Assembly (NCBI RefSeq): GCF_022829545.1
Contig: NZ_JAKSYM010000084.1
Coordinates: 1-64,000 of the forward strand
Reading direction: 5' to 3'
Length of the DNA stretch: 64,000 nt
Origin: Methylobacterium sp. J-030
Lineage (GTDB): Bacteria > Pseudomonadota > Alphaproteobacteria > Rhizobiales > Beijerinckiaceae
Positions 44,895 through 54,166 of this stretch are shown one piece after another. Numbering within the stretch: the stretch's first letter is position 1; each line of letters opens with the position of its first letter. The notes below the pieces were generated by a model. It was not told where the DNA came from. It made no database searches and worked only from the letters and a program-made list of their open reading frames with translations. A program made the position numbers and the translations under genes.

Positions 44895-45722
44895 ATGCAG
44901 CAGGAACAGGCCACCGCGCAGGGGACGCGCCGCGCCCCCGAGCCCCCGATCCACGGCCCGGAGGGCTTTGAAGGCATGCGCCGCGCGGGGCGCCTCACCG
45001 CCGAGGCCCTCGATCTGCTCATGGAGGCGACGCAGCCCGGCGTCACCACCGAGGCGCTCGATAAGCTCGCCTACGAATTCGCCATGGATCACGGCGCCTA
45101 CCCGGCCTCGCTGCTCTACCGCGGCTATCCGAAATCGATCTGCACCTCGATCAACCACGTGGTCTGCCACGGCATCCCGAACGACAAGCCGCTCCGCGAG
45201 GGCGACATCGTCAACCTCGACATCTGTCTGATCCTAGACGGCTGGCACGGCGATTCGAGCCGGATGGCCTATGTCGGCGGGGTGCCCCGCAAGGCGCAGC
45301 GCCTGTGCGAGATCACCTACGAGGCGCTGATGCGCGGCGTCGCGGCGGTGAAGCCGGGCGGCTCGACCAACGATATCGGCCGGGCGATCCAGGCCTACGC
45401 GGAGGGCGAGCGCTGCTCGGTGGTGCGGGATTTCTGCGGCCACGGCCTCGGGCGCACCTATCACGACGCGCCGACCATCCTACACTACGTCGAGGCGAGC
45501 TACGACGTGCCGTTCAAGCCCGGCCAGTTCTTCACGGTCGAGCCGATGATCAACCTCGGCCGCCCCGCCGTGAAGGTGCTGGGCGACGGCTGGACCGCGG
45601 TCACCCGCGATCGGTCGCTCTCCGCCCAGTTCGAGCACACGGTGGCGGTCACCGAGACGGGCGTGGAGATCTTCACGCTCTCGCCCAAGGGGCTGCACCA
45701 GCCCGTCAATCCCGCCGTCTGA
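44895..45722 (+). CDS. map: Methionine aminopeptidase, type I
   Basis: A 275-residue metalloprotease that removes the first Met of new proteins. Metal ligands are visible: the two Asp in NLDICLILDGWHGDSSRM, the His in FCGHGLGRTYHDAP, and the Glu residues in TVEPMINLG and QFEHTVAV. Start ATG 44895; the frame upstream is not coding. It is followed by radC after 6 bp, a common alphaproteobacterial pair. The N-terminal 20 residues are a variable extension. Confidence 0.96.
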   Translation: MQQEQATAQGTRRAPEPPIHGPEGFEGMRRAGRLTAEALDLLMEATQPGVTTEALDKLAYEFAMDHGAYPASLLYRGYPKSICTSINHVVCHGIPNDKPLREGDIVNLDICLILDGWHGDSSRMAYVGGVPRKAQRLCEITYEALMRGVAAVKPGGSTNDIGRAIQAYAEGERCSVVRDFCGHGLGRTYHDAPTILHYVEASYDVPFKPGQFFTVEPMINLGRPAVKVLGDGWTAVTRDRSLSAQFEHTVAVTETGVEIFTLSPKGLHQPVNPAV

Positions 45723-45728
45723 TCGCCC

Positions 45729-46475
45729 GTGGCGCCGCTGCCGGATGAAGTCGGGGCGGGGCTGTTCGCCGACAGCGCCGAGGCGGCGTCTCTGGCGAAG
45801 GAGGAGCCGCACTATCACGGCCACCGCGACCGGCTGCGCGAAAAATTCGCGGCGGCGGGGGGCGACGCGCTGCCGGATTATGAGCTTCTGGAACTGGTCC
45901 TGTTCCGGGCGATCCCGCGGCGGGACGTGAAGCCGCTGGCCAAAGCTCTGGTCGCCCGGTTCGGCAGCTTCGCCGAGGTGCTGAGCGCCGAGCCGGCGCG
46001 GCTGATGGAGGTGCCGGGCGTGAGCGCCGGCGTGGCCTCCGACCTCAAGGTGATCGAGGCTGCCGGCAGGCGCCTCGCCCGGGGGGCGATCCGCGAGCGC
46101 GAAATGCTGAGCTCGTGGGGCGCGCTCCACGAATACCTGCGCGCCACCATGGCCTTCGCGCCGCGCGAGGAGTTCCGGATCCTGTTCCTCGACAAGCGCA
46201 ACCACCTTATCGTTGATGAGGTGCAGGGGCGCGGCACCATCGATCACACCCCCGTCTATCCCCGCGAGGTCGCCCGGCGCGCGCTGGAACTCTCGGCGAC
46301 CGCCATCATCCTCGCCCACAATCACCCGTCCGGCGATCCGACCCCCTCCGCCGCCGACGTCGCGATGACCCGCGAGGTCATCGCCGTCCTCACGCCCCTG
46401 AAGATCGTCGTGCACGATCACGTCATCCTGGGGCGAAACGGACATGCCAGCCTGAAAGGCCTGAAACTGATCTGA
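45729..46475 (+). CDS. radC: RadC/DUF2466 JAB-domain protein
   Basis: A 248-residue protein with the JAMM/MPN+ metal motif [21 protein letters not shown] (two His and an Asp) and a helix-hairpin-helix start ([23 protein letters not shown]). The old link of RadC to DNA repair was not confirmed; the exact role is unknown. GTG start at 45729, 6 bp after the map stop. Full length. Confidence 0.93.
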   Translation: MAPLPDEVGAGLFADSAEAASLAKEEPHYHGHRDRLREKFAAAGGDALPDYELLELVLFRAIPRRDVKPLAKALVARFGSFAEVLSAEPARLMEVPGVSAGVASDLKVIEAAGRRLARGAIREREMLSSWGALHEYLRATMAFAPREEFRILFLDKRNHLIVDEVQGRGTIDHTPVYPREVARRALELSATAIILAHNHPSGDPTPSAADVAMTREVIAVLTPLKIVVHDHVILGRNGHASLKGLKLI

Positions 46476-46571
46476 TCCTCCGGACGCCTTGAGCGTTGTC
46501 GAGCGCGCATATAGCCATGAACGGATGGCGCGCCTCTTGCCTCAGAAGCGGGAGCGTAAGGGAGGAGTGGG

Positions 46572-48008
46572 ATGGCGGCGACGGCCTTCGACGAGATGAG
46601 CGGGCTCGGCACCAGCACCGATCCGGCCGCGATCCGCGACGCCTACGGCCAGCTCAAGGCGTGGCTCGACGCGACGCCGCCCGAGCATTTCAACACCCGC
46701 CGCAGCCAGGCCGAGCTGTTGTTCCGCCGGATCGGCATAACCTTTGCGGTCTACGGCGACAACGAATCCACCGAGCGGCTGATCCCGTTCGACATCATCC
46801 CGCGGGTGATCACCAAACCGGAATGGTCGTTCCTGGAGCGCGGGCTCAAGCAGCGGGTCACCGCCATCAACCTGTTCCTGAAGGACGTGTACGGCGCTCA
46901 GGAATGCATCAAGGCCGGCATCATCCCGGCCGATCTCGTCTACCGCAACGCGCATTACCGCATGGAGATGCGCTCGTTCCGGGTGCCGCACGACCTCTAC
47001 GTCCACATCGCCGGCATCGACATCGTGCGCACCGGCGAGAACGACTTCTTCGTGCTGGAGGACAATGCCCGCATCCCGTCCGGCGTCTCCTACATGCTGG
47101 AGAACCGGGAGGTGATGCTGCGCCTGTTCCCGGACCTGTTCTCGAAGCACCGGGTCGCGCCGGTGGAGAACTATCCCGATGCGCTGCTTGCAACCCTGCG
47201 CAGCCTCGCCCCGACCTCGGCCACGCGGGATCCCACCGTGGTGCTGCTGACCCCGGGACGCTACAACTCGGCCTTCTACGAGCACTCGTTCCTGGCCGAC
47301 AAGCTCGGCGTCGAGCTGGTGGAGGCGTCCGACCTCTTCACCCGGGACGACGTGGTCTACATGCGCACCACCGAGGGTCCGCGGCGGGTCGACGTGATCT
47401 ACCGCCGCCTCGACGACGATTTCCTGGATCCGCTGGTCTTCCGCCCGGATTCGGTGCTGGGCGTGCCCGGCCTGATGAACGCCTACGAGCGCGGTTCGGT
47501 GACCTTGGCCAACGCGGTCGGCACCGGCATCTCGGACGACAAGGCGGTCTACAGCTACATGCCGGAGATCGTGAAATTCTTCACCGGCGAGGAGCCGATC
47601 CTGCACAACGTGCCGACCTACCGCTGCCGCGAGAAGGAGGCGTTCGGATACGTGATGGACAACCTCTCCGAACTCGTCGTGAAGGAGGTCAACGGCTCGG
47701 GCGGCTACGGTATGCTGGTCGGGCCCCACGCGAGCAAGCGCGAGATCGACGACTTCGCCAAGAAGCTGAAGCATGCCCCGGACGGCTTCATCGCCCAGCC
47801 GACCCTCGCGCTCTCCACCTGCCCGACCTTCGTGGCCTCGGGGGTCGCGCCGCGGCACGTGGACCTGCGGCCGTTCGTTCTGTGCGGGGCCGACCAGATC
47901 CGCATCGTCCCGGGCGGCTTGACCCGGGTGGCGCTGAAGGAGGGCTCCCTGGTGGTCAATTCGAGCCAGGGCGGTGGTACCAAGGATACCTGGGTGCTCG
48001 ACGCCTGA
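46572..48008 (+). CDS. Circularly permuted type 2 ATP-grasp protein
   Basis: A 478-residue protein of the COG2308 type. It has RYNSAFYEHSFLADKLGVELVEASDLF (in parts; residues 226-252), HNVPTYRCREKEAFGYVMDNL, and VKEVNGSGGYGMLVGPHAS, which form the ATP-binding lobes in the permuted order. These proteins are thought to form peptide bonds, perhaps making short peptide tags or a cofactor. It is the first gene of a four-gene operon: alpha-E, transglutaminase and Anbu genes follow. Confidence 0.92.
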   Translation: MAATAFDEMSGLGTSTDPAAIRDAYGQLKAWLDATPPEHFNTRRSQAELLFRRIGITFAVYGDNESTERLIPFDIIPRVITKPEWSFLERGLKQRVTAINLFLKDVYGAQECIKAGIIPADLVYRNAHYRMEMRSFRVPHDLYVHIAGIDIVRTGENDFFVLEDNARIPSGVSYMLENREVMLRLFPDLFSKHRVAPVENYPDALLATLRSLAPTSATRDPTVVLLTPGRYNSAFYEHSFLADKLGVELVEASDLFTRDDVVYMRTTEGPRRVDVIYRRLDDDFLDPLVFRPDSVLGVPGLMNAYERGSVTLANAVGTGISDDKAVYSYMPEIVKFFTGEEPILHNVPTYRCREKEAFGYVMDNLSELVVKEVNGSGGYGMLVGPHASKREIDDFAKKLKHAPDGFIAQPTLALSTCPTFVASGVAPRHVDLRPFVLCGADQIRIVPGGLTRVALKEGSLVVNSSQGGGTKDTWVLDA

Positions 48009-48064
48009 GATTCACGAGGACCCGACGCTCCGCGGCCCGGACCGCCTGACGTGGCTGAAAAAGA

Positions 48065-49012
48065 ATGCTCTCCAGGACTGCCGACAACCTCTTCTGGCTC
48101 TCGCGCTACGTCGAGCGCGCCGATTTCGTCGCGCGCATCCTCGATGCGGCGCACCGCTTCGCCTCGCTGCCGACGAGCTACGGCGGCGGTGAGGGCAACG
48201 AGTGGGACTCCGCCCTCGCCTCGGCGGGCGACCCGGAGGCGTTCCGGACCCATTACAGCGCGGTCAACGCCGACACGGTCTGCGACTTCCTGGCCTTCAG
48301 CCCGCACAACCCGTCCTCGATCCGCACCTGCATCGAGGCGGCCCGGGAGAACGCCCGCTCGGTCCGCACGGCGCTGACCACCGAGATGTGGGATGCGATC
48401 AACGGCGCGTGGCTCGAACTGCGCAACTACGCCGGCAAGGACCTGAACCGCGACGAGTTCGGGCGCTTCCTCGACTGGGTGAAGACCGTCTCGCTGACCT
48501 TCGACGGCTCGGCCTTTCGCACGATGCTGCGCAACGATGCGTTCTGGTTCACCCGGCTCGGCACGGCGATCGAACGCGCGGACAACACGGCCCGCATCCT
48601 CGACGTGAAATACCAGATCCTGCTCCCCCACGACGAGACGGTCGGCGGCAGCCTCGACTACTTCCAGTGGACCACGATCCTGCGCGAGGTCTCGGCCTTC
48701 AACGCCTATCACTGGGTCTATCGGGAGAGCGTCAAGCCGCTGCTGGTGGCGGACCTGCTGATGTTGAACAAGCAAATGCCGCGCTCCTTCGCCAATTGCT
48801 ACGGCGTGATCGTCGAGTATCTCGACCTGATCGCCGACGCCTATGGCCGCCGGGGACCGAGCCAGCGGCTCGCGGGCAACATGCTGGCCAAGCTTGAGGG
48901 CGAGGATATCGACCGGGTGTTCGCCTCGGGCCTGCACGAGTTCGTTCAGGCGTTCGTCGCCGAGAACAACGGGGTGGGCGAGGCCATCGCCAAGCAGTAT
49001 CTGGTCGGCTGA
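48065..49012 (+). CDS. Alpha-E domain protein (COG2307)
   Basis: A 315-residue, all-helical protein. It begins MLSRTADNLFWLSRYVERADFVARILD, the usual start of the alpha-E family, and later has TRLGTAIERADNTARILDVKY. It is thought to act with the ATP-grasp protein encoded before it, as the two are always together. No catalytic residues are known. The gene follows the ATP-grasp gene by 56 bp and precedes the transglutaminase gene by 21 bp. Confidence 0.92.
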   Translation: MLSRTADNLFWLSRYVERADFVARILDAAHRFASLPTSYGGGEGNEWDSALASAGDPEAFRTHYSAVNADTVCDFLAFSPHNPSSIRTCIEAARENARSVRTALTTEMWDAINGAWLELRNYAGKDLNRDEFGRFLDWVKTVSLTFDGSAFRTMLRNDAFWFTRLGTAIERADNTARILDVKYQILLPHDETVGGSLDYFQWTTILREVSAFNAYHWVYRESVKPLLVADLLMLNKQMPRSFANCYGVIVEYLDLIADAYGRRGPSQRLAGNMLAKLEGEDIDRVFASGLHEFVQAFVAENNGVGEAIAKQYLVG

Positions 49013-49033
49013 GCAACACGGACGGGACGGCGC

Positions 49034-49861
49034 ATGCGCATCCGCGTGGTCCACGAGACCATCTACACCTACGAGCAGCCGGCCCGCGGGCTCGTGCAGG
49101 TCCTGCGGATGACGCCCCGGGACCATGACGGGCAGTACGTGCGATCCTGGCGGATCGACACCACGGTCGACGGCCGGCTGACCGCGCGGGAGGACGGGTT
49201 CGGAAACCTCGTCCACTGGTTCACCCCGGACGAACCGGCCGAGGCCCTGACCATCCGGGTCACCGGCGCGGTCGACACCGAGGACACGCAGGGCGTCGTG
49301 CGCGGTACCATCGAGCGGCTGCCGGATCCCTTCTACCTGCGCGATACGGATCTCTGTGCGGCGAACCCCGAGCTGCACGTCTTCGCCGAGCGCGTCGCCA
49401 CGGCGGGCGACGCTGCACCGTTGGCGCTGCTCCACCGCCTGATGGAGGCCGTCCCCGAAGCGGTGGCGTTCGAGCCGGGTCCGGCCGCGAACGCCGTCCC
49501 GGCCGGCAAGGCCTTCGCGGCGGGGCGGGGCATCTGCCAGGATCTGACCCACGTCTTCATCGCGGCGGCGCGCCACATCGGCATCCCGGCGCGCTACGTG
49601 GCGGGCTACCGTGCCCGGGACGACGGCGAGGCCGCGGTCGAAGCGCCGCACGGCTGGGCCGAGGCGCTGGTGCCGGATCTCGGCTGGGTCGCGTTCGATC
49701 CGTGCTTCGTCATGAGCCCGTCCGACAGCTATATCCGGATCGCCTCGGGACTCGACTATCTCAGCGCCGCGCCGATCCGCGGCAGCCGTACCGGCGGCGG
49801 CACCGAGACACTGGACGTGAAGCTCCGCGTCGAGCAAGGCAGGGCCGCAATACAGTCCTGA
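49034..49861 (+). CDS. Transglutaminase-like protein
   Basis: A 275-residue protein. The catalytic triad is visible: Cys in GRGICQDLTHVFIAAARHIGIPARYVAGY (by position, residues 168-196), His in EAPHGWAEALVPDLGW and Asp in FDPCFVMSP. The N-terminal beta domain starts MRIRVVHETIYTYEQPARG. It may cut or form isopeptide bonds in whatever product the ATP-grasp partner makes. Third gene of the operon; 42 bp to the next gene. Confidence 0.93.
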   Translation: MRIRVVHETIYTYEQPARGLVQVLRMTPRDHDGQYVRSWRIDTTVDGRLTAREDGFGNLVHWFTPDEPAEALTIRVTGAVDTEDTQGVVRGTIERLPDPFYLRDTDLCAANPELHVFAERVATAGDAAPLALLHRLMEAVPEAVAFEPGPAANAVPAGKAFAAGRGICQDLTHVFIAAARHIGIPARYVAGYRARDDGEAAVEAPHGWAEALVPDLGWVAFDPCFVMSPSDSYIRIASGLDYLSAAPIRGSRTGGGTETLDVKLRVEQGRAAIQS

Positions 49862-49903
49862 TTCCCCCGACACCGGCCCCGGCCGCACGAGAGCCCGAAG
49901 ACG

Positions 49904-50653
49904 ATGACCTACTGCGTCGGTGTCCTGGTCGAGGACGGGCTGGTGATGGTCGCCGACACCCGCACGAATGCGGGGCTCGACGACATCTCGACCTATCGCA
50001 AGCTGCACCACTTCAACGTGCCGGGCGAGCGGGTGATGATGCTGGCCTCGGCCGGCAACCTGTCGATCACCCAGTCGGTGTTGAGCCTGCTGCAGGAGGG
50101 CGTCCCGGGCGAGGAGGACGAGCCGCCCCAGAGGCTGGTCGAGGCGCCGACCATGTTCCAGGCGGCGCAGCTCATCGGCCGGGCGATCCGTCGGGTCCGG
50201 ATGATCGAGAAGGACGGGTTCGAGGCGGCCAACATCCGTTTCTCGATCTCGCTGCTGTTCGGCGGCCAGATCGGTACCGGCGAGATGCGGCTTTACCTGA
50301 TCTACTCGGCGGGCAATTTCATCGAGTGCAGCATGGACGCGCCGTTCCTCCAAATCGGCGAACACAAGTACGGCAAGCCGATCCTCGACCGGGCGGTGAC
50401 CTACCGGACCGATCTCTACGACGCCCTCAAGGTCAGCCTGGTCTCGATGGATTCGACCATGCGGTCGAATCTGGGCGTGGGGTTGCCGATCGACATCGCG
50501 GTGGCGCGCCGGAACGCGCTCGATCCGGAGGTGAACCACCGGATCGAAGCCGGCGAGGGCTACTTCCACGATCTGCGCGAGCGCTGGTCGGCGGCTCTGC
50601 GGGCGGCGCACCGGGCGATCCCGCGGCCGCCCTATGGGCCTTCGGAGAAGTAG
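49904..50653 (+). CDS. Proteasome-like Ntn-hydrolase (Anbu, COG3484)
   Basis: A 249-residue protein of the Anbu group. After removal of the start Met, Thr1 would be the N-terminal nucleophile (TYCVGVLV); D17 in VADTRTNAG and K32 in TYRKLHHF take the usual places of the proteasome beta active site. It should form a ring-like peptidase. Together with ATP-grasp, alpha-E and transglutaminase proteins it forms a conserved but poorly understood system. Fourth and last gene of the operon. Confidence 0.93.
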   Translation: MTYCVGVLVEDGLVMVADTRTNAGLDDISTYRKLHHFNVPGERVMMLASAGNLSITQSVLSLLQEGVPGEEDEPPQRLVEAPTMFQAAQLIGRAIRRVRMIEKDGFEAANIRFSISLLFGGQIGTGEMRLYLIYSAGNFIECSMDAPFLQIGEHKYGKPILDRAVTYRTDLYDALKVSLVSMDSTMRSNLGVGLPIDIAVARRNALDPEVNHRIEAGEGYFHDLRERWSAALRAAHRAIPRPPYGPSEK

Positions 50654-50708
50654 CGAAGTATCACGCGGCGTGCGGAGCGTTCAGTTGGCGGCATCTCATT
50701 CACCCCCC

Positions 50709-50820
50709 CCTCATCCGGAGGTGCCGAAGCACAGCGAAGGCCTCGAAGAGGCCTCCAGCCTGCCGCGCGATCCCTGCAGCCCTCTCTCGTGGCCCGCTTC
50801 GCGGTCACCTCAGGATGAGG
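50709..50820. repeat. Palindromic intergenic element between Anbu and thiE
   Basis: The ends are inverted: CCTCATCCGGAGGTGC at the left and GGTCACCTCAGGATGAGG at the right pair in most positions. The middle has GAAGGCCTCGAAGAGGCCTC. Elements of this form (ends CCTCATCCTGAGGTG) are common in Methylobacterium and other Rhizobiales. It overlaps the last codons of thiE, including its stop. Confidence 0.65.
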
Positions 50821-51502
50821 TGGATGGACCGGATCCCCGCGGTACCGGGCCTTCGCTATCCGGGTTGCCCGCGCTTTGTTCGCCCCAGGCTTGCAGCAAA
50901 GCCCGGGCGGCTGCAGCCGGATCGCCGGCCCGCATCAACCCGCCCATGATGGCGACGGCCGCCGCCCCAGCCCTCCGGCACTTCGCGACCGTGTCGGGTC
51001 CGATGCCGCCGAGCGCCACCACCGGCAGCCCAGTCCTCCGGGCGGCAACGAGGCCCCCGGAACCGAGTGCCGGCCCGTAGCCCGGCTTGCTCGCGGACGG
51101 AAAAATCGGGCTGAGCGTCACGTAATCGGCGCCCGCCGCCGCGGCCTGCGCAACCTCCTGCGGCGCGTGGACCGAGACGCCGATCCGCGCCCCCGCCCCC
51201 AGCGCGTCCCGCGCCGCCGCGATCGCTTCCGGGCCGGACCCACCGCCGAGATGCACCCCGTCGGCGCCGAGAACGCGCGTGAGCGCGACATCACCCCCAA
51301 CCGTCAGGGATCCGCCTGCGGCCCTGACGCGTGCGGCCACGACCTCACCCAAGCGAAGCCGCTCCGCCGGCTCCAGGTCGCGGTCGCGGAACCAGATCCA
51401 GCGCCCGCCACCGTCCAGGATCGCCTGCACGGTCTCAGCAAGCGACCGTGCGTGGCCGTGCCGGTCCGTCACCGCCAGCAGCGGCGACGGCAGCGCCCTC
51501 AC
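50810..51502 (-). CDS. thiE: Thiamine phosphate synthase
   Basis: A 230-residue TIM-barrel enzyme that joins the thiazole and pyrimidine halves to thiamine phosphate. It has [15 protein letters not shown] at the start, [42 protein letters not shown] and [27 protein letters not shown] (by position, residues 165-191). GTG start 51502 overlaps the thiG stop (GTGA). The last 20 or so residues are not conserved and are read from an intergenic repeat that supplies the stop codon. Confidence 0.93.
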   Translation of the reverse strand: MRALPSPLLAVTDRHGHARSLAETVQAILDGGGRWIWFRDRDLEPAERLRLGEVVAARVRAAGGSLTVGGDVALTRVLGADGVHLGGGSGPEAIAAARDALGAGARIGVSVHAPQEVAQAAAAGADYVTLSPIFPSASKPGYGPALGSGGLVAARRTGLPVVALGGIGPDTVAKCRRAGAAAVAIMGGLMRAGDPAAAARALLQAWGEQSAGNPDSEGPVPRGSGPSTSS

Positions 51503-52302
51503 GAGCCGACGAGGCCGAGCTGCGGGCTCGACGGCTCGGCCCGGCCGCGGCGCGGGATCCGGCCGGCGCAATGCGCGTCCCGTCCCGCCTCCACGGCCCG
51601 GCGCATGGCGCGGGCCATGCGAACCGGATCGTCGGCCTTGGCGACCGCCGTGTTGATCAGGCAGGCCGAGGCGCCGAGTTCCATGGCGATCACCGCGTCC
51701 GAGGCGGTGCCGATCCCGGCATCGACCACCACCGGCACCGTCGCCCGGCGGCAGATCAGCGCGAGATTGGCCGGGTTGGCCACCCCCATCCCGGAGCCGA
51801 TCAGCGAGCCCATCGGCATCACCGCCGCACAGCCGAGATCCTCCAGGCGCTGGCAGACGATCGGATCGTCGTTGCAGTAGGGCAGGACCACGAAGCCGTC
51901 ATCCACGAGGTGGCGGCAAGCCTCGATCAGCTCGGCGACGTCCGGGTAGAGCGTCTCGCGGTCGCCGATCACCTCGACCTTGATCCAGTTGGTGTCGAGC
52001 GCCTCGCGGGCCAGCTCGGCGGTCATGATCGCGTCGCGGGCGGTCTCGCAGCCGGCGGTATTCGGCAGGAAGCGCTTGCCCTTCAGCATCGACACCGTGT
52101 CGGAGCCGTGGCCCTGCAGCGAGACCCGGCGGATTGAGGCGGTCACCACCTCGGCCCCGCTCGCCTCGACGGCGTCGCGCAGGATCGCCTGCGTCGGATA
52201 GCCGGCCGTGCCGATGAACAGCCGGGAGGACAGGCTCACCCCGGCGACGGTGAAGCTGTCGGTCCCGGTCTCGTGGCGCAGCGGCGTGATGGTGTGGTCC
52301 AT
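51499..52302 (-). CDS. thiG: Thiazole synthase
   Basis: A 267-residue TIM barrel. The Schiff-base lysine lies in [17 protein letters not shown]. Others: [25 protein letters not shown] segment ([13 protein letters not shown]) and [21 protein letters not shown] (by position). It forms the thiazole ring from deoxyxylulose phosphate, dehydroglycine and ThiS-thiocarboxylate. ATG 52300-52302 has GGGAGG 6 bases upstream; a TTG two codons before it is weaker. The end is Arg/Pro/Ser-rich. Confidence 0.96.
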   Translation of the reverse strand: MDHTITPLRHETGTDSFTVAGVSLSSRLFIGTAGYPTQAILRDAVEASGAEVVTASIRRVSLQGHGSDTVSMLKGKRFLPNTAGCETARDAIMTAELAREALDTNWIKVEVIGDRETLYPDVAELIEACRHLVDDGFVVLPYCNDDPIVCQRLEDLGCAAVMPMGSLIGSGMGVANPANLALICRRATVPVVVDAGIGTASDAVIAMELGASACLINTAVAKADDPVRMARAMRRAVEAGRDAHCAGRIPRRGRAEPSSPQLGLVGS

Positions 52303-52304
52303 GC

Positions 52305-52517
52305 TCAACCTCCCTGCATGGCGCGGACGATCTCGACGCGATCACCCTCGGCGACCGGGGTCACGCCCCAGTCCCGGCGGCGCAGCACTCGGCCGTTCAG
52401 CGCGATGGCGACGCCCTGGGGGCTCTCGATGCCCCCCTCATCCGCCTCCTGGCGGAACAGGGCGTCCACGGTCACGGCGTCGCGCTCGCGCGGCTCGCCG
52501 TTGATGAACAGCTTCAT
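52305..52517 (-). CDS. thiS: Sulfur carrier protein ThiS
   Basis: A 70-residue ubiquitin-like protein: [35 protein letters not shown], and the C-terminal diglycine (RAMQGG) that is adenylated and turned into a thiocarboxylate. It gives sulfur to ThiG. ATG overlaps the thiO stop as ATGA and its stop is 3 bp from the thiG start. Confidence 0.96.
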   Translation of the reverse strand: MKLFINGEPRERDAVTVDALFRQEADEGGIESPQGVAIALNGRVLRRRDWGVTPVAEGDRVEIVRAMQGG

Positions 52518-53734
52518 GCCGTCGCCCTCCGGGGCTCGTCTGGCCGCGCAAACCGCGCCCGGGTGAAGGGGCGGGCCACCTCCGGCAAGGCGCCCTCGGT
52601 CACCAGCGCGGCCACGGCGTCGGCGGTGACGGGGGCGAGCAGGTAGCCGTTGCGGTGATGGCCCGTGGCGGCGACGAGGCCGGGCGCCAGCGTGTCGATG
52701 ATCGGCGCGTCGTCGTCCGAGGTCGGCCGGTAGCCGCTCCAGACGGACGCGACCTCCATCTCCTCGATCCCGGGCAACACCCGGCGCGCGCCTTCGAGCA
52801 GCGCGTAGAGGCCGCCCGCGGTGATGCCGGGGCTGAAGCCGCAATCCTCCACGGTGGCGCCGACGATGAGCTGCCCATCGCTCTTCGGGGCCATGTGGAC
52901 CTGTTCGGTCCAGACCATCCGGCCGAGCGTGCCCGTGCGGGCCGTAGTGCGCAGGGCCAGGGACTGGCCCTTCAGCGGCCGCACCGGCAGGGACAACGTG
53001 TCGGGGAGCAGCCCGCCCTCCCCGCTCCAGGCGCCGGAGGCTAGAATCACGGTCCCGGCCTTGAGGTCGTGATCGCCCACGCGAAGGCCCGCGATGCGGC
53101 CCCCCGACCAGTCGAGGGCGGTGACCGGGGCATGCTCGATCAGGGAGACGCCGGTGCGCCGGCAGGCCTCCGCCAGGGCAGCCATCACGCGGCATGGATC
53201 GACCTGATGATCCATCGGGCAGTGGATCCCGGCGGTGACCGAGGGGCGCAGGCCCGGCTCCAGGCGCCGGACCTCGCTGCCGGGCAGCCACGTCGCATCG
53301 AGCCCCGAGCGGCGCTGGAGATCGTAGCGGAAGCGCAGGCGCTCGACCTCATCGCGGCCGACCGCCAGGACCAGCGTGCCGTCCGGGCGGTAATCGATCG
53401 CCAGGCCGGCCTCGGCCTCCAGGGCATCGCGGAAGGCCGGCCAGCGGCGCAGCGAGTCGAGGGCGAGCGGCAGAAGCGGATCGGAGCCCGGCTCGTGCTC
53501 GGCGGCGGGCGCCAGCATGCCGGTGGCGGCGAGGCTCGCCCCCGCGCCGATCGTCTCGCGTTCCAGCACGGTGACGGAATGGCCCGCGCGGGCGAGCCGC
53601 CACGCGATCGACAGGCCGATCAGCCCGCCGCCGACGACCGCGATGTCGGTGGCGTCGGGTCGAAGGGCCTGCTTGACCGCGACTGCGGGGCCGCGGCGGT
53701 GTCCGATCGGTGACGGGGGGCGGTCCAGGGACAC
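52514..53734 (-). CDS. thiO: Glycine oxidase ThiO
   Basis: A 406-residue FAD enzyme. It has DIAVVGGGLIGLSIAWRLARAGHSVTVLE (by position, residues 31-59), the DAO family part with HCPMDHQVDPCRVMAAL, and GATVEDCGFSPGITAGG and GHHRNGYLLAPVTAD near the end. It oxidises glycine to iminoglycine for thiazole synthesis. GTG 53734 is the favoured start, 83 bp after the riboswitch; a TTG at 53821 lies in the riboswitch and is unlikely. First gene of the operon. Confidence 0.93.
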   Translation of the reverse strand: MSLDRPPSPIGHRRGPAVAVKQALRPDATDIAVVGGGLIGLSIAWRLARAGHSVTVLERETIGAGASLAATGMLAPAAEHEPGSDPLLPLALDSLRRWPAFRDALEAEAGLAIDYRPDGTLVLAVGRDEVERLRFRYDLQRRSGLDATWLPGSEVRRLEPGLRPSVTAGIHCPMDHQVDPCRVMAALAEACRRTGVSLIEHAPVTALDWSGGRIAGLRVGDHDLKAGTVILASGAWSGEGGLLPDTLSLPVRPLKGQSLALRTTARTGTLGRMVWTEQVHMAPKSDGQLIVGATVEDCGFSPGITAGGLYALLEGARRVLPGIEEMEVASVWSGYRPTSDDDAPIIDTLAPGLVAATGHHRNGYLLAPVTADAVAALVTEGALPEVARPFTRARFARPDEPRRATA

Positions 53735-53816
53735 GCGTCTCTCCACAGGGTTCCGACGTGGAGATCGGGCCGGGGCTTCGGTGAGAAGCTGTGGCCTGCC
53801 CTGCGGGCGGCCGAGG

Positions 53817-53926
53817 TCCAATCCCTACGCCGGTGTGAGCCGGATCAGGTTCGAAGGATTTCCGCGCCGCAGGTCCTGACGGACGTGCCAGCGGTTTCTC
53901 AGCCCCTTGCCGGGGATCTCCCTGGA
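53817..53926 (-). promoter_or_regulatory. TPP riboswitch (THI element)
   Basis: The minus strand carries the conserved cores GGGGCTGAGA and CCTTCGAACCTGATC, followed by CACACCGGCGTAGGGA. P1 is closed by TCCA and TGGA at the two ends. It senses thiamine pyrophosphate and shuts down thiO-thiS-thiG-thiE when TPP is plentiful. About 83 bp separate it from the thiO start. Confidence 0.95.
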
Positions 53927-54166
53927 ACACGTGAGATTTGGGCGTCCGCGCGCCGCCGGTCAACCCCGCCTCCGGGATAAGGCCTCGTCTCGGGCGACAA
54001 TCCGGGATTGCGGTCACGGTCTGGATACCAAACCCGAGGGATTGGGTTTTCTCGACGCCGCCTCCGTGATCTGTGCGCATGATCCCTTCATGGGTCTGCG
54101 GTGTCATCGCTCGGACCCTGGGTATTTCCCCGTTCGGCAGCCTCTCCACGTCACAGGCGGACCTGC

